Part shown: positions 46,015-54,993 of the stretch, piece after piece
Numbering within the stretch: the first letter of the stretch is position 1
Layout of the letters: each line of letters begins with the position of its first letter
Assembly (NCBI GenBank): GCA_016704465.1
Contig: JADJAD010000021.1
Location: 1 to 62,923 of the forward strand
Direction of reading: 5' to 3'
Length of the DNA: 62,923 nt
Source of the DNA: Gemmatimonadota bacterium
Lineage (GTDB): Bacteria; Gemmatimonadota; Gemmatimonadetes; Gemmatimonadales; Gemmatimonadaceae
Made by a program: the position numbers and the translations under genes
The notes under the pieces: generated by a model
Database searches by the model: none
The model's input: only the letters and a program-made list of their open reading frames with translations
What the model was told of the DNA's origin: nothing

Positions 46015-49000
46015 TGCGCCGACTGCCATGGTGGTTGTGCATCGCCCTGCTCTTCCTGTCGCGTCCTGCGGCCGCGCAGCGCGCCGACAATCCCCACGGG
46101 GCGTCGGTGCAGGGCAACACCTGTAACGCCTGCCATCGGGCCGACGGGTGGCGACCGGCGGTGATTGGCAAGGATTTCCGGCACGCGCCGCAGTCGTTTC
46201 CGCTCGACGGGGCGCACGCGAAGACGACGTGCACGTCGTGTCATGTCTCGCTCGACTTTTCCCGCGCGCTCCCGGCATGCGCGTCGTGCCACCAGGACGT
46301 GCACAAGGGTGAGCTGGGGACGCAGTGCGCGCGCTGCCACACGGCGCGCACGTTCACCGATCGGGCCGCCATGGCGCGGCTGCACCAGACCGGGCGCTTC
46401 CCGCTGCAGGGGGGACATGCGGCGGTGGCGTGCGAGAGCTGCCACGCGCCGACGAGCAGCGGCCAGATGCAGTTTGTCAATCGACCGGCGACCTGCATCG
46501 GGTGTCATGCCGAGGCCTTTCGCACGACCCGGTCCCCGGACCATGTCGCCGCCAACTTCTCGCCGAACTGCGCGACGTGCCATACGCTGCTGGCCTGGAA
46601 CACGGCGACCTTCGATCACTCCACGACGCGCTTTCCCCTGACACTCGGCCATGCCGGGCGCACGTGTGCGGCCTGCCATGCCGACAAGGTGTTCGTGGGG
46701 AAGAGCATGGAGTGCGTGAGCTGCCACACGGCCGACTACCAGCGCACCACCAACCCGCCGCACGCGCAAGGCTTCCCCACGCTATGCGCGGACTGCCACA
46801 CGACCGCCGAGTGGAAGGGGGCGACGTTCGACCACGGGACGACGCAGTTCCCGCTCGAGGGGGCGCACCGCACCACGAGTTGCGCGGAGTGCCACGGCGA
46901 CAAGGTGTTCCGCGGCAAGACGACTACGTGCATCGGCTGCCACCAGAAGGAGTTCGCAACCTCGGTGTCGCCGAAGCATGCTGCCGCGCAGTTCAGCACG
47001 GCGTGCCTGGGCTGTCACACGATGACCGACTGGAAGGGCGCGAGGTTCGACCACTCCGCGACGCGCTTCCCGCTGCGGGAACGGCATGCGGCGGTCTCGT
47101 GCCAGGGGTGCCATGCGGACGACGTGTACAAGGGACGGTCGACGGCGTGCGCCTCGTGCCATACCCCGGACTACAACGCCACGCAGGAGCCGCCGCACGC
47201 GGCGGCGGGATTCCCGACGCTGTGCGAATCGTGTCACACGTCGGCGGCGGCGTGGCGGGGGGCGCCGTTCGACCACAACACCACACGGTTCGCCCTCACC
47301 GGGGCGCACGCTGCCACGTCATGCCAGGGCTGCCATGCCGACAAGGTCTATCAGGGCAAGCCGATGGCGTGCGTCTCGTGCCACCAGGGCGACTTCGACG
47401 GGACGCGCACGCCACCGCACGGCGCTGCCGGCTTCAGCACGACGTGCACCTCGTGCCACTCGACCGTGTCGTGGTCGGGCGGCGTGTTCAGCCATGCGAC
47501 GACGCGCTTCCCGCTGACCGGAGGGCACCTTGCCGCCAGCTGCGCGGACTGCCATGCGGACGGCGTCTACAGGGGAAAGCCGACCACGTGCCTGTCGTGT
47601 CACCAGTCCGACTTCACCCAGACCACCACCCCGCCGCACGCCACGCTGGGATTCCCGGGGACGTGCGAGACGTGCCACACCACGAGCCGGTGGAGGGGGG
47701 CCGTCTTCGACCACAGCAAGACGGGCTATCCGCTCACCGGGGCGCACGTCGTGGCGTCGTGCAACGGCTGTCACGGCACCGGGACCTACAAGGGGACACC
47801 GACGGCGTGCGTGTCGTGCCACCAGGCCACCTACACCGCCACGGTGAATCCACCCCACGCGTCGGCGGGCTTCCCCACCGTCTGCCAGTCGTGCCACTCC
47901 ACCGCGAGCTGGCGGGGGGGCACGTTCGACCACAACGCCACGAAGTTCCCGCTGGTCGGCGCCCACGTGACCACCAGCTGCAAGGATTGCCACGCGGACG
48001 GGGTGTATGCCGGCAAGCCGACCACCTGCGTCTCGTGCCACATCGCCGACTACAACGGTACGAAGAACCCGCCCCACAAGTCGGGCGGACTGCCGACCAC
48101 CTGCGAGAGCTGCCACAATCCCTCCAGCTGGCTCGGCAAGGCCTCGTTTGACCACAGTACCGACACGCAGTTCCCGCTGACCGGGGCACACCGTGCGACG
48201 GCCTGCCTCGGCTGTCACGTGAATGGCGTCTACAAGGGTCTCCCGACCACTTGCGTCGGATGTCACCAATCCGACTTCACCGCGACGGTCAATCCGCACC
48301 ATGCGGCGGCGGGCTTCGCCACGATATGCGCCAGCTGTCACACGACGGCGCAGTGGCCCGGGGCGCCCTACAACCACAACCTGACGGCGTTCCCGCTCAC
48401 GGGGGCGCACGTGGGCAGGACGTGCATCAGCTGCCACGCCGACAAGGTCTACAAGGGGAAGCCCCAGGCGTGCGTCTCCTGTCACCAGGCAGACTACAAC
48501 AACACGACCGATCCGAAACACTCCGCGTCGGGATTCCCCAGCACCTGCGAGGCCTGTCACACGACGACGCACTGGCTGGGGGCGACGTTCGACCACAATG
48601 CCACCGCATTTCCGCTGACCGGCGCCCACCAGGCCTCGACGTGCGCCGACTGCCACGCGAGCGGCGTGTACAAGGGGCTGCCGACGGCCTGCGCGTCGTG
48701 CCACGCGCCGGAGTACGCGACAACGACCAACCCGCACCATGTGCAGGCCGGCTTCGCCACGCTGTGCGCGAGCTGCCATACCACGACGCAGTGGCCCGGT
48801 GTTCCCTACAACCACAACCTGACGGCGTTCCCGCTCACGGGGGCGCACGTGGGCAAGACGTGCATCGGCTGCCACGCCGACAAGGTCTACAAGGGGAAGC
48901 CGCAGGCGTGCGTCTCGTGCCACCAGGCAGACTACAACAACACGACGAACCCGAAGCACTCCACGTCGGGTTTCTCGACGACCTGTCAGTCCTGTCACAC

Positions 49001-50129
49001 GACCACGCGGTGGCCGGGGGCGGTGTTCAATCACGGGCTCACGGCGTTCCCCCTGACCGGGGCGCACCTGGCCACCACGTGCAACGACTGCCACTCGAGC
49101 GGCGTGTTCAAGGGGCTGCCCACCGCGTGCGCGTCGTGCCACACGCCCGAGTACACCACCTCGACCAACCCGCACCACGCGCAGGCCGCCTTCTCGACGC
49201 TGTGCGCGAGCTGTCACACGACGGTCAAGTGGCCGGGGGCGCCGTACAACCACAACCTGACGGCGTTCCCGCTTACGGGGGCGCACGTGGGCAAGACGTG
49301 CATCGGCTGCCACGCCGACAAGGTCTACAAGGGGAAGCCGCAGACCTGCGTGTCGTGTCACCTCACGGACTACAACAACACCACCAACCCGAAGCACTCC
49401 ACGTCCGGCTTCTCCACCGTATGCCAGACGTGCCACACCACGTCGCAGTGGCCGGGCGCGGTGTTCAATCACGGGCTTACGGCGTTCCCGCTGACCGGGG
49501 CGCACCTGACCGCCACGTGCAACGACTGCCACGCGAGCGGCGTGTTCAAGGGGCTGCCCACCGCGTGCGCGTCGTGCCACACGCCCGAGTACACCACCTC
49601 GACCAACCCGCACCACGTGCAGGCCGCCTTCTCGATGCTGTGCGCGAGCTGCCACACGACGGTCAAGTGGCCCGGGGCGCCGTACAACCACAACCTGACG
49701 GCGTTCCCGCTCACGGGCGCGCACGTCGGCAAGACGTGCATCAGCTGCCACCTCGACAAGGTCTACAAGGGAAAGCCGCAGACCTGCGTGTCGTGCCACC
49801 TCACGGACTACACCAACACCACCAACCCGAAGCATTCCACGTCCGGATTCCCCACCACCTGCCAGTCCTGCCACACCACGACGCAATGGCTGGGGGCGAC
49901 GTTCAACCATGACGGGCCGTACTTCCCGATCTACTCCGGGAAGCACAAGGGGAAGTGGAACACGTGCGCCGACTGTCACATCAACCCGAGCAACTACAAG
50001 CAGTTCGAGTGCATCCTGTGCCACGAGCACAGCAACAAGTCAAAGGTCGACAACGATCACAAGGGTGAGAAGGGCTACTCGTACACCAGCATTGCCTGCT
50101 ACCAATGCCACCCGCGGGGGACGCACTAG
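46014..50129 (+). CDS. Giant exported c-type cytochrome with 55 CXXCH motifs
   Basis: The protein has 1371 residues and, by my count, 55 CXXCH motifs, about one heme per 25 residues. A clear signal peptide (RRLPWWLCIALLFLSRPAAA-Q) sends it out of the cytoplasm. Hemes 1-7 lie in a unique N-terminal part, hemes 8-52 in fifteen repeats of about 73 residues with three hemes each (residues about 200-1300), and hemes 53-55 in a Lys-rich C-terminal part. Each repeat has the plan F-x-H-x-x-T-x-F-P-L-T-G-A-H, CxxCHADKVYKGKP, CxxCH-x-x-DY, P-x-H-x-x-x-G-F, CxxCHTTxxW. The frame without the upstream extension starts at ATG 46014, overlapping the previous stop (TGATG). Such a chain of closely spaced hemes would act as a molecular wire in or across the envelope. 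It could be mistaken for several cytochromes because of its repeats, but it is one open frame. Confidence 0.93.
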   Translation: MRRLPWWLCIALLFLSRPAAAQRADNPHGASVQGNTCNACHRADGWRPAVIGKDFRHAPQSFPLDGAHAKTTCTSCHVSLDFSRALPACASCHQDVHKGELGTQCARCHTARTFTDRAAMARLHQTGRFPLQGGHAAVACESCHAPTSSGQMQFVNRPATCIGCHAEAFRTTRSPDHVAANFSPNCATCHTLLAWNTATFDHSTTRFPLTLGHAGRTCAACHADKVFVGKSMECVSCHTADYQRTTNPPHAQGFPTLCADCHTTAEWKGATFDHGTTQFPLEGAHRTTSCAECHGDKVFRGKTTTCIGCHQKEFATSVSPKHAAAQFSTACLGCHTMTDWKGARFDHSATRFPLRERHAAVSCQGCHADDVYKGRSTACASCHTPDYNATQEPPHAAAGFPTLCESCHTSAAAWRGAPFDHNTTRFALTGAHAATSCQGCHADKVYQGKPMACVSCHQGDFDGTRTPPHGAAGFSTTCTSCHSTVSWSGGVFSHATTRFPLTGGHLAASCADCHADGVYRGKPTTCLSCHQSDFTQTTTPPHATLGFPGTCETCHTTSRWRGAVFDHSKTGYPLTGAHVVASCNGCHGTGTYKGTPTACVSCHQATYTATVNPPHASAGFPTVCQSCHSTASWRGGTFDHNATKFPLVGAHVTTSCKDCHADGVYAGKPTTCVSCHIADYNGTKNPPHKSGGLPTTCESCHNPSSWLGKASFDHSTDTQFPLTGAHRATACLGCHVNGVYKGLPTTCVGCHQSDFTATVNPHHAAAGFATICASCHTTAQWPGAPYNHNLTAFPLTGAHVGRTCISCHADKVYKGKPQACVSCHQADYNNTTDPKHSASGFPSTCEACHTTTHWLGATFDHNATAFPLTGAHQASTCADCHASGVYKGLPTACASCHAPEYATTTNPHHVQAGFATLCASCHTTTQWPGVPYNHNLTAFPLTGAHVGKTCIGCHADKVYKGKPQACVSCHQADYNNTTNPKHSTSGFSTTCQSCHTTTRWPGAVFNHGLTAFPLTGAHLATTCNDCHSSGVFKGLPTACASCHTPEYTTSTNPHHAQAAFSTLCASCHTTVKWPGAPYNHNLTAFPLTGAHVGKTCIGCHADKVYKGKPQTCVSCHLTDYNNTTNPKHSTSGFSTVCQTCHTTSQWPGAVFNHGLTAFPLTGAHLTATCNDCHASGVFKGLPTACASCHTPEYTTSTNPHHVQAAFSMLCASCHTTVKWPGAPYNHNLTAFPLTGAHVGKTCISCHLDKVYKGKPQTCVSCHLTDYTNTTNPKHSTSGFPTTCQSCHTTTQWLGATFNHDGPYFPIYSGKHKGKWNTCADCHINPSNYKQFECILCHEHSNKSKVDNDHKGEKGYSYTSIACYQCHPRGTH
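46611..49912 (+). repeat. Fifteen tandem units of about 219 bp inside the giant cytochrome gene
   Basis: Units of about 73 codons follow one another without gaps; two early units are a codon or two longer. In the 3' third, units alternate between two types (one with GKTCIGCHADKVYKGKPQ, one with TCNDCHASGVFKGLP), so that the true period is about 438 bp; the start of the first type recurs at 48372 and 48810 and twice more. Those copies are nearly identical in DNA for long stretches, while the 5' units are more diverged. Confidence 0.9.
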
Positions 50130-52253
50130 GTGACGGTGCGTCGGATGGCCCGCTGGGGGCTGGTCGTCGGGCTCGTCGCCCTGCCGCTCGTCGCCCTGCC
50201 GCTCGCGTCCGGAGCGCAGGGGCCTCCGCCGCGGCGCACGCCGCCTCCTACGAGAGACTCGGTGGCTGCGGAGGGACGCACTCCAACGGTGTTCTCGCAG
50301 TCGCCGCGCGCCAGCCGTGTCATGCTGGCGTCGCGCACGCCGGCCGTCACCCCCCGGGCAATCGCGCCGCTCGCCGTGCGGATGCCGGCGCGAACGCTGA
50401 TGCCGGCTGCGCGCCTGGTGACGAAGGTGCCTCAGCCGGCGACGCTGGCCCGCGCCCGCTCCGCGCCGAGCACGCCCGCGACAAGCAGTCTCACGCAGCG
50501 CACGCCCACTCAGCGCACGCCCACTCAGCGCACTCCCACTCAGCGCACGCCCACTCAGAGCACTCCCGCGCCGAGCACTCCCGCGCCGAGCACTCCCGCG
50601 AATCGCGGCGCTGAGGCGACGCCTTCGGCGGCTGCGACGCCTTCGGCGGCTGCGGCGGCTGCGGCGGCACGTACGCCGGTTCCCGATCCCGCACCGCAGC
50701 GCGCGGTCGCTGCTGACGTTCGCAATCAGCCGCAGTCAGGCAGTGCGGGCTGGGCCCACATCACCTACATCAGCGGCCCCGCCGTGTACATCGACGTGGG
50801 GACGCGCGGCGGACTGCGCGAAGGAACTCGGCTCGAGGTGGTGCGGGGCAACACGGTGATCGCCGAACTGGCGGTGGCGTATGTCTCCTCCACCCGCTCC
50901 TCATGTACCGTCGTGACCTCAACCGCCCAGGTGGTGATTGGCGACTCCGCCCGCTTCACCCCGGTTCGTGAGGTACTCGCCGAGGTGGCGCGGAGCGAGG
51001 CGGCGAAGGACACGACGGCGCTGCGGCGTACCACGCGCCGTCCGTCCTCGCCGATCCGCGGCAGGCTTGGCGTGCGGTACCTCGTCATGCAGCAGGGGGG
51101 AGGCGACGCCACCAGCACCCTCACCCAGCCGGCCTTCGACCTGCGCCTCGACGGGCACCAGATCAACGGCTCTCCGTTCGGACTCACCGTCGACGTGCGG
51201 GCCTATCGGCAGAACTACGCGCGCACGTCGGGCTCCACGCTCACCAGTTCGACGCGGGCCTACCAGACGGCGGTGCAGTGGAACCCCGTCAACTCGGGTA
51301 CCCGCGTGGCGCTGGGCCGTCAGTTTTCCAGTGCGCTGTCAACCATTGGGCTCTTCGATGGAATCGCGATCGACGTGGACCGGCCGCATTGGAGCGCCGG
51401 GGCGCTCTCGGGGAGCCAGCCCGATCCGCGTACGTTCGGATACTCGGGCGGAGTGCGCGAGCACGGCGCGTACGTGCAGCTGCACAATGCGCCGAACACC
51501 GGGGCCTCCTGGGCGATGACGCTCGGCGGGATCGGGTCGTACGCGGGCGGGAAGATCGACCGTGAGTTCGGCTACCTGCAGGGCACGTTCAATAGCCGCC
51601 ACGTCTCGGTCTACACGGCGCAGGAGATCGACGTGAATCGCGGCTGGAAGTCGGGAGTGGAGGGGGGGGGGGCGACCCCGACGTCGACCTTCGCGATGCT
51701 TCGCGTGTCGCCGACCGACGCGTTGTCGCTCTCGGCAGGCTACGACAACCGGCGCAGCGTTAGGCTGTATCGCGACTTCCTGAACCCCGAGACCGCCTTC
51801 GACGACTCGTTCCGGCAGGGGGCGTGGGGCGGGGCGTCGCTGTACGCGCTGGGGCACCTGCGCCTCAACGCCGACCTGCGGACGAGTCGCGGTGGGGCAG
51901 CGGGCGAGGCCGATTCGTACACCGGCTCCGTGCACGTCACCCGCCTCACGCCGCTGCAGCTCGGGGTGCAGGTGCGCACCACGCGCTACACAGGAACGCT
52001 CTCGTCCGGGGAACTCAGCGCCGCGGCGATCGACATGCAGCCGCTGGGGACGCTCCGCCTCGAGCTCAACGGCGGGCGACGCACCGACACGCGGGCGTCT
52101 ACACAGATTTCCAACAGCAGCACCACCTGGTGGGGGGCCGACGCCGACGTCGGACTTGGTCGCTCATTGTACCTGCTCGCCTCCACCTACCGAGAGTCCG
52201 GCGAGTTCCAGCGCAACCTCCAGACAATGCTGGCATTGTCCTGGAGGTTCTGA
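50130..52253 (+). CDS. Predicted outer-membrane beta-barrel partner of the cytochromes
   Basis: Starts with GTG right after the cytochrome stop (ATG at 50145 is an alternative). Residues 1-30 form a signal peptide (WGLVVGLVALPLVALPLASG). Residues 30-200 are Ala/Pro/Thr-rich and include seven TQRTP-type repeats. A small SH3-like beta domain follows at about 205-280 (HITYISGPAVYIDVGTRGGL; EGTRLEVVRGN). The last 400 residues alternate polar and aromatic residues in strand pairs and end MLALSWRF, a standard outer-membrane C-terminus. By position it should be the porin through which, or around which, the multiheme cytochromes pass electrons, comparable in role to MtrB/PioB, but I see no sequence match to those families. 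Confidence 0.75.
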   Translation: MTVRRMARWGLVVGLVALPLVALPLASGAQGPPPRRTPPPTRDSVAAEGRTPTVFSQSPRASRVMLASRTPAVTPRAIAPLAVRMPARTLMPAARLVTKVPQPATLARARSAPSTPATSSLTQRTPTQRTPTQRTPTQRTPTQSTPAPSTPAPSTPANRGAEATPSAAATPSAAAAAAAARTPVPDPAPQRAVAADVRNQPQSGSAGWAHITYISGPAVYIDVGTRGGLREGTRLEVVRGNTVIAELAVAYVSSTRSSCTVVTSTAQVVIGDSARFTPVREVLAEVARSEAAKDTTALRRTTRRPSSPIRGRLGVRYLVMQQGGGDATSTLTQPAFDLRLDGHQINGSPFGLTVDVRAYRQNYARTSGSTLTSSTRAYQTAVQWNPVNSGTRVALGRQFSSALSTIGLFDGIAIDVDRPHWSAGALSGSQPDPRTFGYSGGVREHGAYVQLHNAPNTGASWAMTLGGIGSYAGGKIDREFGYLQGTFNSRHVSVYTAQEIDVNRGWKSGVEGGGATPTSTFAMLRVSPTDALSLSAGYDNRRSVRLYRDFLNPETAFDDSFRQGAWGGASLYALGHLRLNADLRTSRGGAAGEADSYTGSVHVTRLTPLQLGVQVRTTRYTGTLSSGELSAAAIDMQPLGTLRLELNGGRRTDTRASTQISNSSTTWWGADADVGLGRSLYLLASTYRESGEFQRNLQTMLALSWRF
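50497..50601 (+). repeat. 15-bp tandem repeat coding a Thr-Pro linker
   Basis: Seven head-to-tail 15-base units (CAGCGCACGCCCACT and variants) encode repeated T-Q-R-T-P, then S-T-P-A-P. The unit keeps the reading frame, so its copy number can change without breaking the gene. It forms the flexible arm between signal peptide and barrel. Confidence 0.9.
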
Positions 52254-52315
52254 GGAGACGAGTCGTCGAGGTGGCGCCCTGCCGCTTCCCGGCGCCGTGA
52301 GGGTTCGACCGGCCG

Positions 52316-54085
52316 CTACCCCAGCGCCGCCTTGATGCGCGCCATCTCTGCCTGTAGCGCCGCCCGGTCGCTGCCGCGCAGTGCCGCCGGGAGGAAGGCC
52401 GAATCCGTGCATTCGAGGATGGCAGCCGCCACCTGCAACCGTTTCTCCAGCGACTGCGCGGAGGGGATGAAGTCGGCCAGCGCGGTCTCCAGCCGGACGC
52501 GGGAGATGGCCGATTCCCCGGCGATGCCCGCCTGGCGTGCGGCGCGCGTGATCACCCCCTCGATGTCGGCGCCGGACAGCTGCCCCACGTGTGGGACGGC
52601 GAGGTCGGGGCCGGTGGCGTCGGACTCGAGTGGGACACCGACCTTCTTTGCCATCACCTTGAGCATCAGGCGCAGTTCGTCGGCACTGTCGGGGTAGAAC
52701 AACGGGATGTGCACCTCGGCGCGCCCCTGCCGCTTGAGGTCGATCGGGAGCAGGTCTGGGCGGGCGGTCATGAGGACCCAGACGATCTGGCCACGGTAGG
52801 CGGTGTTCCCCATCTGGTGGGCGATCATGCCGAACACGCGGCTGGAGACGCCACCGTCGCCCTCCGACTCGCGATCGCCGAGCATCGCGTCCGCCTCGTC
52901 GATGATCACCATGACCGGCCCCATGGCGCGCAGCACCGACAGAACATGCTCGAGGTTGGCCTCGGTCTCGCCGACGTACTTGGAGCGGAAGTTCTTGAGC
53001 GTCACGCACGGCATGCCCATCTCGCCGGCAGCGGCCATGACAAGGAAGGTCTTGCCGGTGCCGACCGGGCCGCAGATGAGGTAACCCATCGGAGCGAGCG
53101 ATCGCCGGCCGGCTTGCAATAGTTTGGCATCCTCGCGCAGCGTGCGCTTGGCGGCGTCGAGCCCGACGACATCGTCGAGGGTGAACTTCGGTTCCACGAA
53201 CTCCAGCAGGCCGTGGCACTGTCGCTCGATGAGGCCCTTCTTGAGCTTCTTGAAGGCGGCCTGGTCGAGCCGAGCCTGCCCGTCGAGCGCAGCGCGCAGC
53301 GGCGGGGCGATGTCGTTGAGGGCGAGGCCCGCCGTCTCGCGCGCGTAATGCGTTGCGGTGAGACCGGCCTCGAAGATGTCGGTGCGCGTCCCGACCAGGG
53401 CCTCGATGTAGCGCGCCCGTTCTTCCAGCGAGGGGAGGGGGACGTCGAGCGTGACGACGTGCGGGTTCTGCGAGATGCGCCCCTGCAGGTTGGCGCGCCG
53501 CTCCTCGATCAGGACGCAGGCGAAGTCGATGCGTCGTACGCTGGCCGCGGCCGCCCAGTTGAGCGCCGTCACCGCGGCCGAACTCGCACCCAGGGTGAGC
53601 GACCCCGCCTCGGCGGCGGGAAAGGCGAACGAGGCATGGTCGATGATGAGCGCGACCTTGCGCCGCGTCTCGGCGGGGGAGTGCAGCTGCTGGATGAGGT
53701 AGCGATCGAGCGCGGCGAAGACGGCCTGCGGCTCGACCACCCGCGACTTCTCGAGGTTATTGCCGAAAATCTCCGTGGTGCGCGGCGACATCTCGCGCAG
53801 GCGATCCGGGTTGCGCCCGGCGTACGGGCGCACGCCGCGTCCCACGTCGTAGTGCAGCACCAGGTCCCAGCTCCCGAAGAGCTGCTCGGCGAGGAAGGTC
53901 GCCAGCGGCCCGTACGGCGGTGCGGCGCCATCGTCCAGTTGCACGTCGTCGAACGTGTTGCCGTGGAGGACGAAGAGCGAGGCGCTCCCCGCGAAGTAGG
54001 CGCCGGCCAGGTCGCGCGCCCACGCTGGGTACCATGCGGGGGTCGGGACGGCCTGGGCGGTGGCGAGGGCGTCGGGCACAGTCAT
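52316..54085 (-). CDS. AAA+ ATPase, last gene of the PspA/vWA operon
   Basis: The 589-residue protein has an N-terminal domain of about 270 residues that itself looks like a decayed P-loop domain (LFVLHGNTFDDVQL; RKVALIIDHASFAFPAAEAG). The AAA+ core has Walker A GPVGTGKT at 337-344, Walker B VMVIIDEADAMLGDRE near 392, and TARPDLLPIDLKRQGRAEVH with sensor and arginine-finger positions. A helical lid follows. This is the classical (CDC48/FtsH-like) AAA type, likely a hexamer that remodels a protein or membrane assembly in the cytoplasm. It ends a seven-gene operon and starts six bases after its neighbour. Confidence 0.88.
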   Translation of the reverse strand: MTVPDALATAQAVPTPAWYPAWARDLAGAYFAGSASLFVLHGNTFDDVQLDDGAAPPYGPLATFLAEQLFGSWDLVLHYDVGRGVRPYAGRNPDRLREMSPRTTEIFGNNLEKSRVVEPQAVFAALDRYLIQQLHSPAETRRKVALIIDHASFAFPAAEAGSLTLGASSAAVTALNWAAAASVRRIDFACVLIEERRANLQGRISQNPHVVTLDVPLPSLEERARYIEALVGTRTDIFEAGLTATHYARETAGLALNDIAPPLRAALDGQARLDQAAFKKLKKGLIERQCHGLLEFVEPKFTLDDVVGLDAAKRTLREDAKLLQAGRRSLAPMGYLICGPVGTGKTFLVMAAAGEMGMPCVTLKNFRSKYVGETEANLEHVLSVLRAMGPVMVIIDEADAMLGDRESEGDGGVSSRVFGMIAHQMGNTAYRGQIVWVLMTARPDLLPIDLKRQGRAEVHIPLFYPDSADELRLMLKVMAKKVGVPLESDATGPDLAVPHVGQLSGADIEGVITRAARQAGIAGESAISRVRLETALADFIPSAQSLEKRLQVAAAILECTDSAFLPAALRGSDRAALQAEMARIKAALG

Positions 54086-54091
54086 GCGCGA

Positions 54092-54979
54092 TTAGCGGAG
54101 GCGCTGGGAGGTGACCCGTGCGCTCCCCAGGATGGGAGGCGCATCGGCCGAGGCGAGTTCGAGGTCGTCGAGCGAGATCATCTGCGAGGCGACGTCCTGC
54201 GAGAGCTGCAGCGTCTCGGTGAACGCCGTGACCTGGGCGCTCAGGTCGCCCGGATCCTGGCTGGTGATCGCACCCTCGGACAGGGCGTGCACCTTGCCCT
54301 CGATGCGCGTGAGTTCCAGCTCGACGAACTCGGCGTCCTTCTCGCCTTTCGACACGTTGGCAATGCGGGTATCGAGGTCCTTGACGGTGTCGCGCAGCGA
54401 CGAGAGGATGCGCTGGTCGCCACCGGGTTCGGCGGCCTTCTGCTCGGCGGCGGTGAGGCGCTCGGCGAGTTCCCGTCGCTGGCTCTCCAGTTCGTATCGA
54501 TTGCTGCTGGCGAGGAACTGTTCCAGCGACCGGCGCCCCACCAGGAGGCGCAGGTAGAAGAAGAGGAGCTTGTTGAGCGCGGCGTCGCGGGTGCTGTCGT
54601 CATCCGACGAGCGTCCGGCGCGCACAGTGCGGGCCAGGCGCCGCATGTCTTCACAGCGGGTCACGACCTTCTCGAAGCGCTGCCGGTCGCCGAGGCTGAG
54701 GCGGTTCCGCAGCTGCGTGAAGAGGTCCTCGGCGGTGACGGCGCTGGCCTCGCGTGAGGCGGCCGCGTCCTGCGCGTCGACGTAGTCGCGAAAGCGCGGG
54801 CGGCTGACCATCCCCAGCAGGTACGCCCCCTCGAGCCCGACGACGATGGGGAGGAGGGCATCGGGAAAGGGGGAGAGGATAGCGAAGGCGGCGGCGACGC
54901 CGAGCAGGCCGAGATTCCAGCGCTGCCGGAAGGCGCGCGCCACGTACTTCATGAAGCCGCCGCTCGCGGAATCTGCCAT
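54092..54979 (-). CDS. Membrane protein with cytoplasmic coiled coil, unknown family
   Basis: The 295-residue protein has two adjacent membrane helices near the N-terminus (LGLLGVAAAFAILSPF and ALLPIVVGLEGAYLLGMV). The remainder is helical and charged, with clear heptad character (RYELESQRRELAERLTAAEQ; ILSSLRDTVKDLDTRIANVS) and a segment KLLFFYLRLLVGRRSLEQFL. I recognise no family. It sits between the ABC ATPase (14-base gap) and the AAA+ ATPase (6-base gap), so it may be the membrane adaptor on which the AAA+ protein or PspA acts. The start at 54979 is the ATG just before the first helix. Confidence 0.78.
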   Translation of the reverse strand: MADSASGGFMKYVARAFRQRWNLGLLGVAAAFAILSPFPDALLPIVVGLEGAYLLGMVSRPRFRDYVDAQDAAASREASAVTAEDLFTQLRNRLSLGDRQRFEKVVTRCEDMRRLARTVRAGRSSDDDSTRDAALNKLLFFYLRLLVGRRSLEQFLASSNRYELESQRRELAERLTAAEQKAAEPGGDQRILSSLRDTVKDLDTRIANVSKGEKDAEFVELELTRIEGKVHALSEGAITSQDPGDLSAQVTAFTETLQLSQDVASQMISLDDLELASADAPPILGSARVTSQRLR

Positions 54980-54993
54980 GGCGTGGGTGGGGC

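Noticed and set aside
46611..49912. CRISPR-like array
   Set aside because: Units are 219 bp, keep a coding frame with CXXCH motifs and have no unique spacers.
47319..50030. A 903-codon open frame antisense to the giant cytochrome
   Set aside because: It is Arg/Val/Gly-rich, mirrors the 219-bp repeats and has no motif; it arises because the repeat has no stop in that frame.
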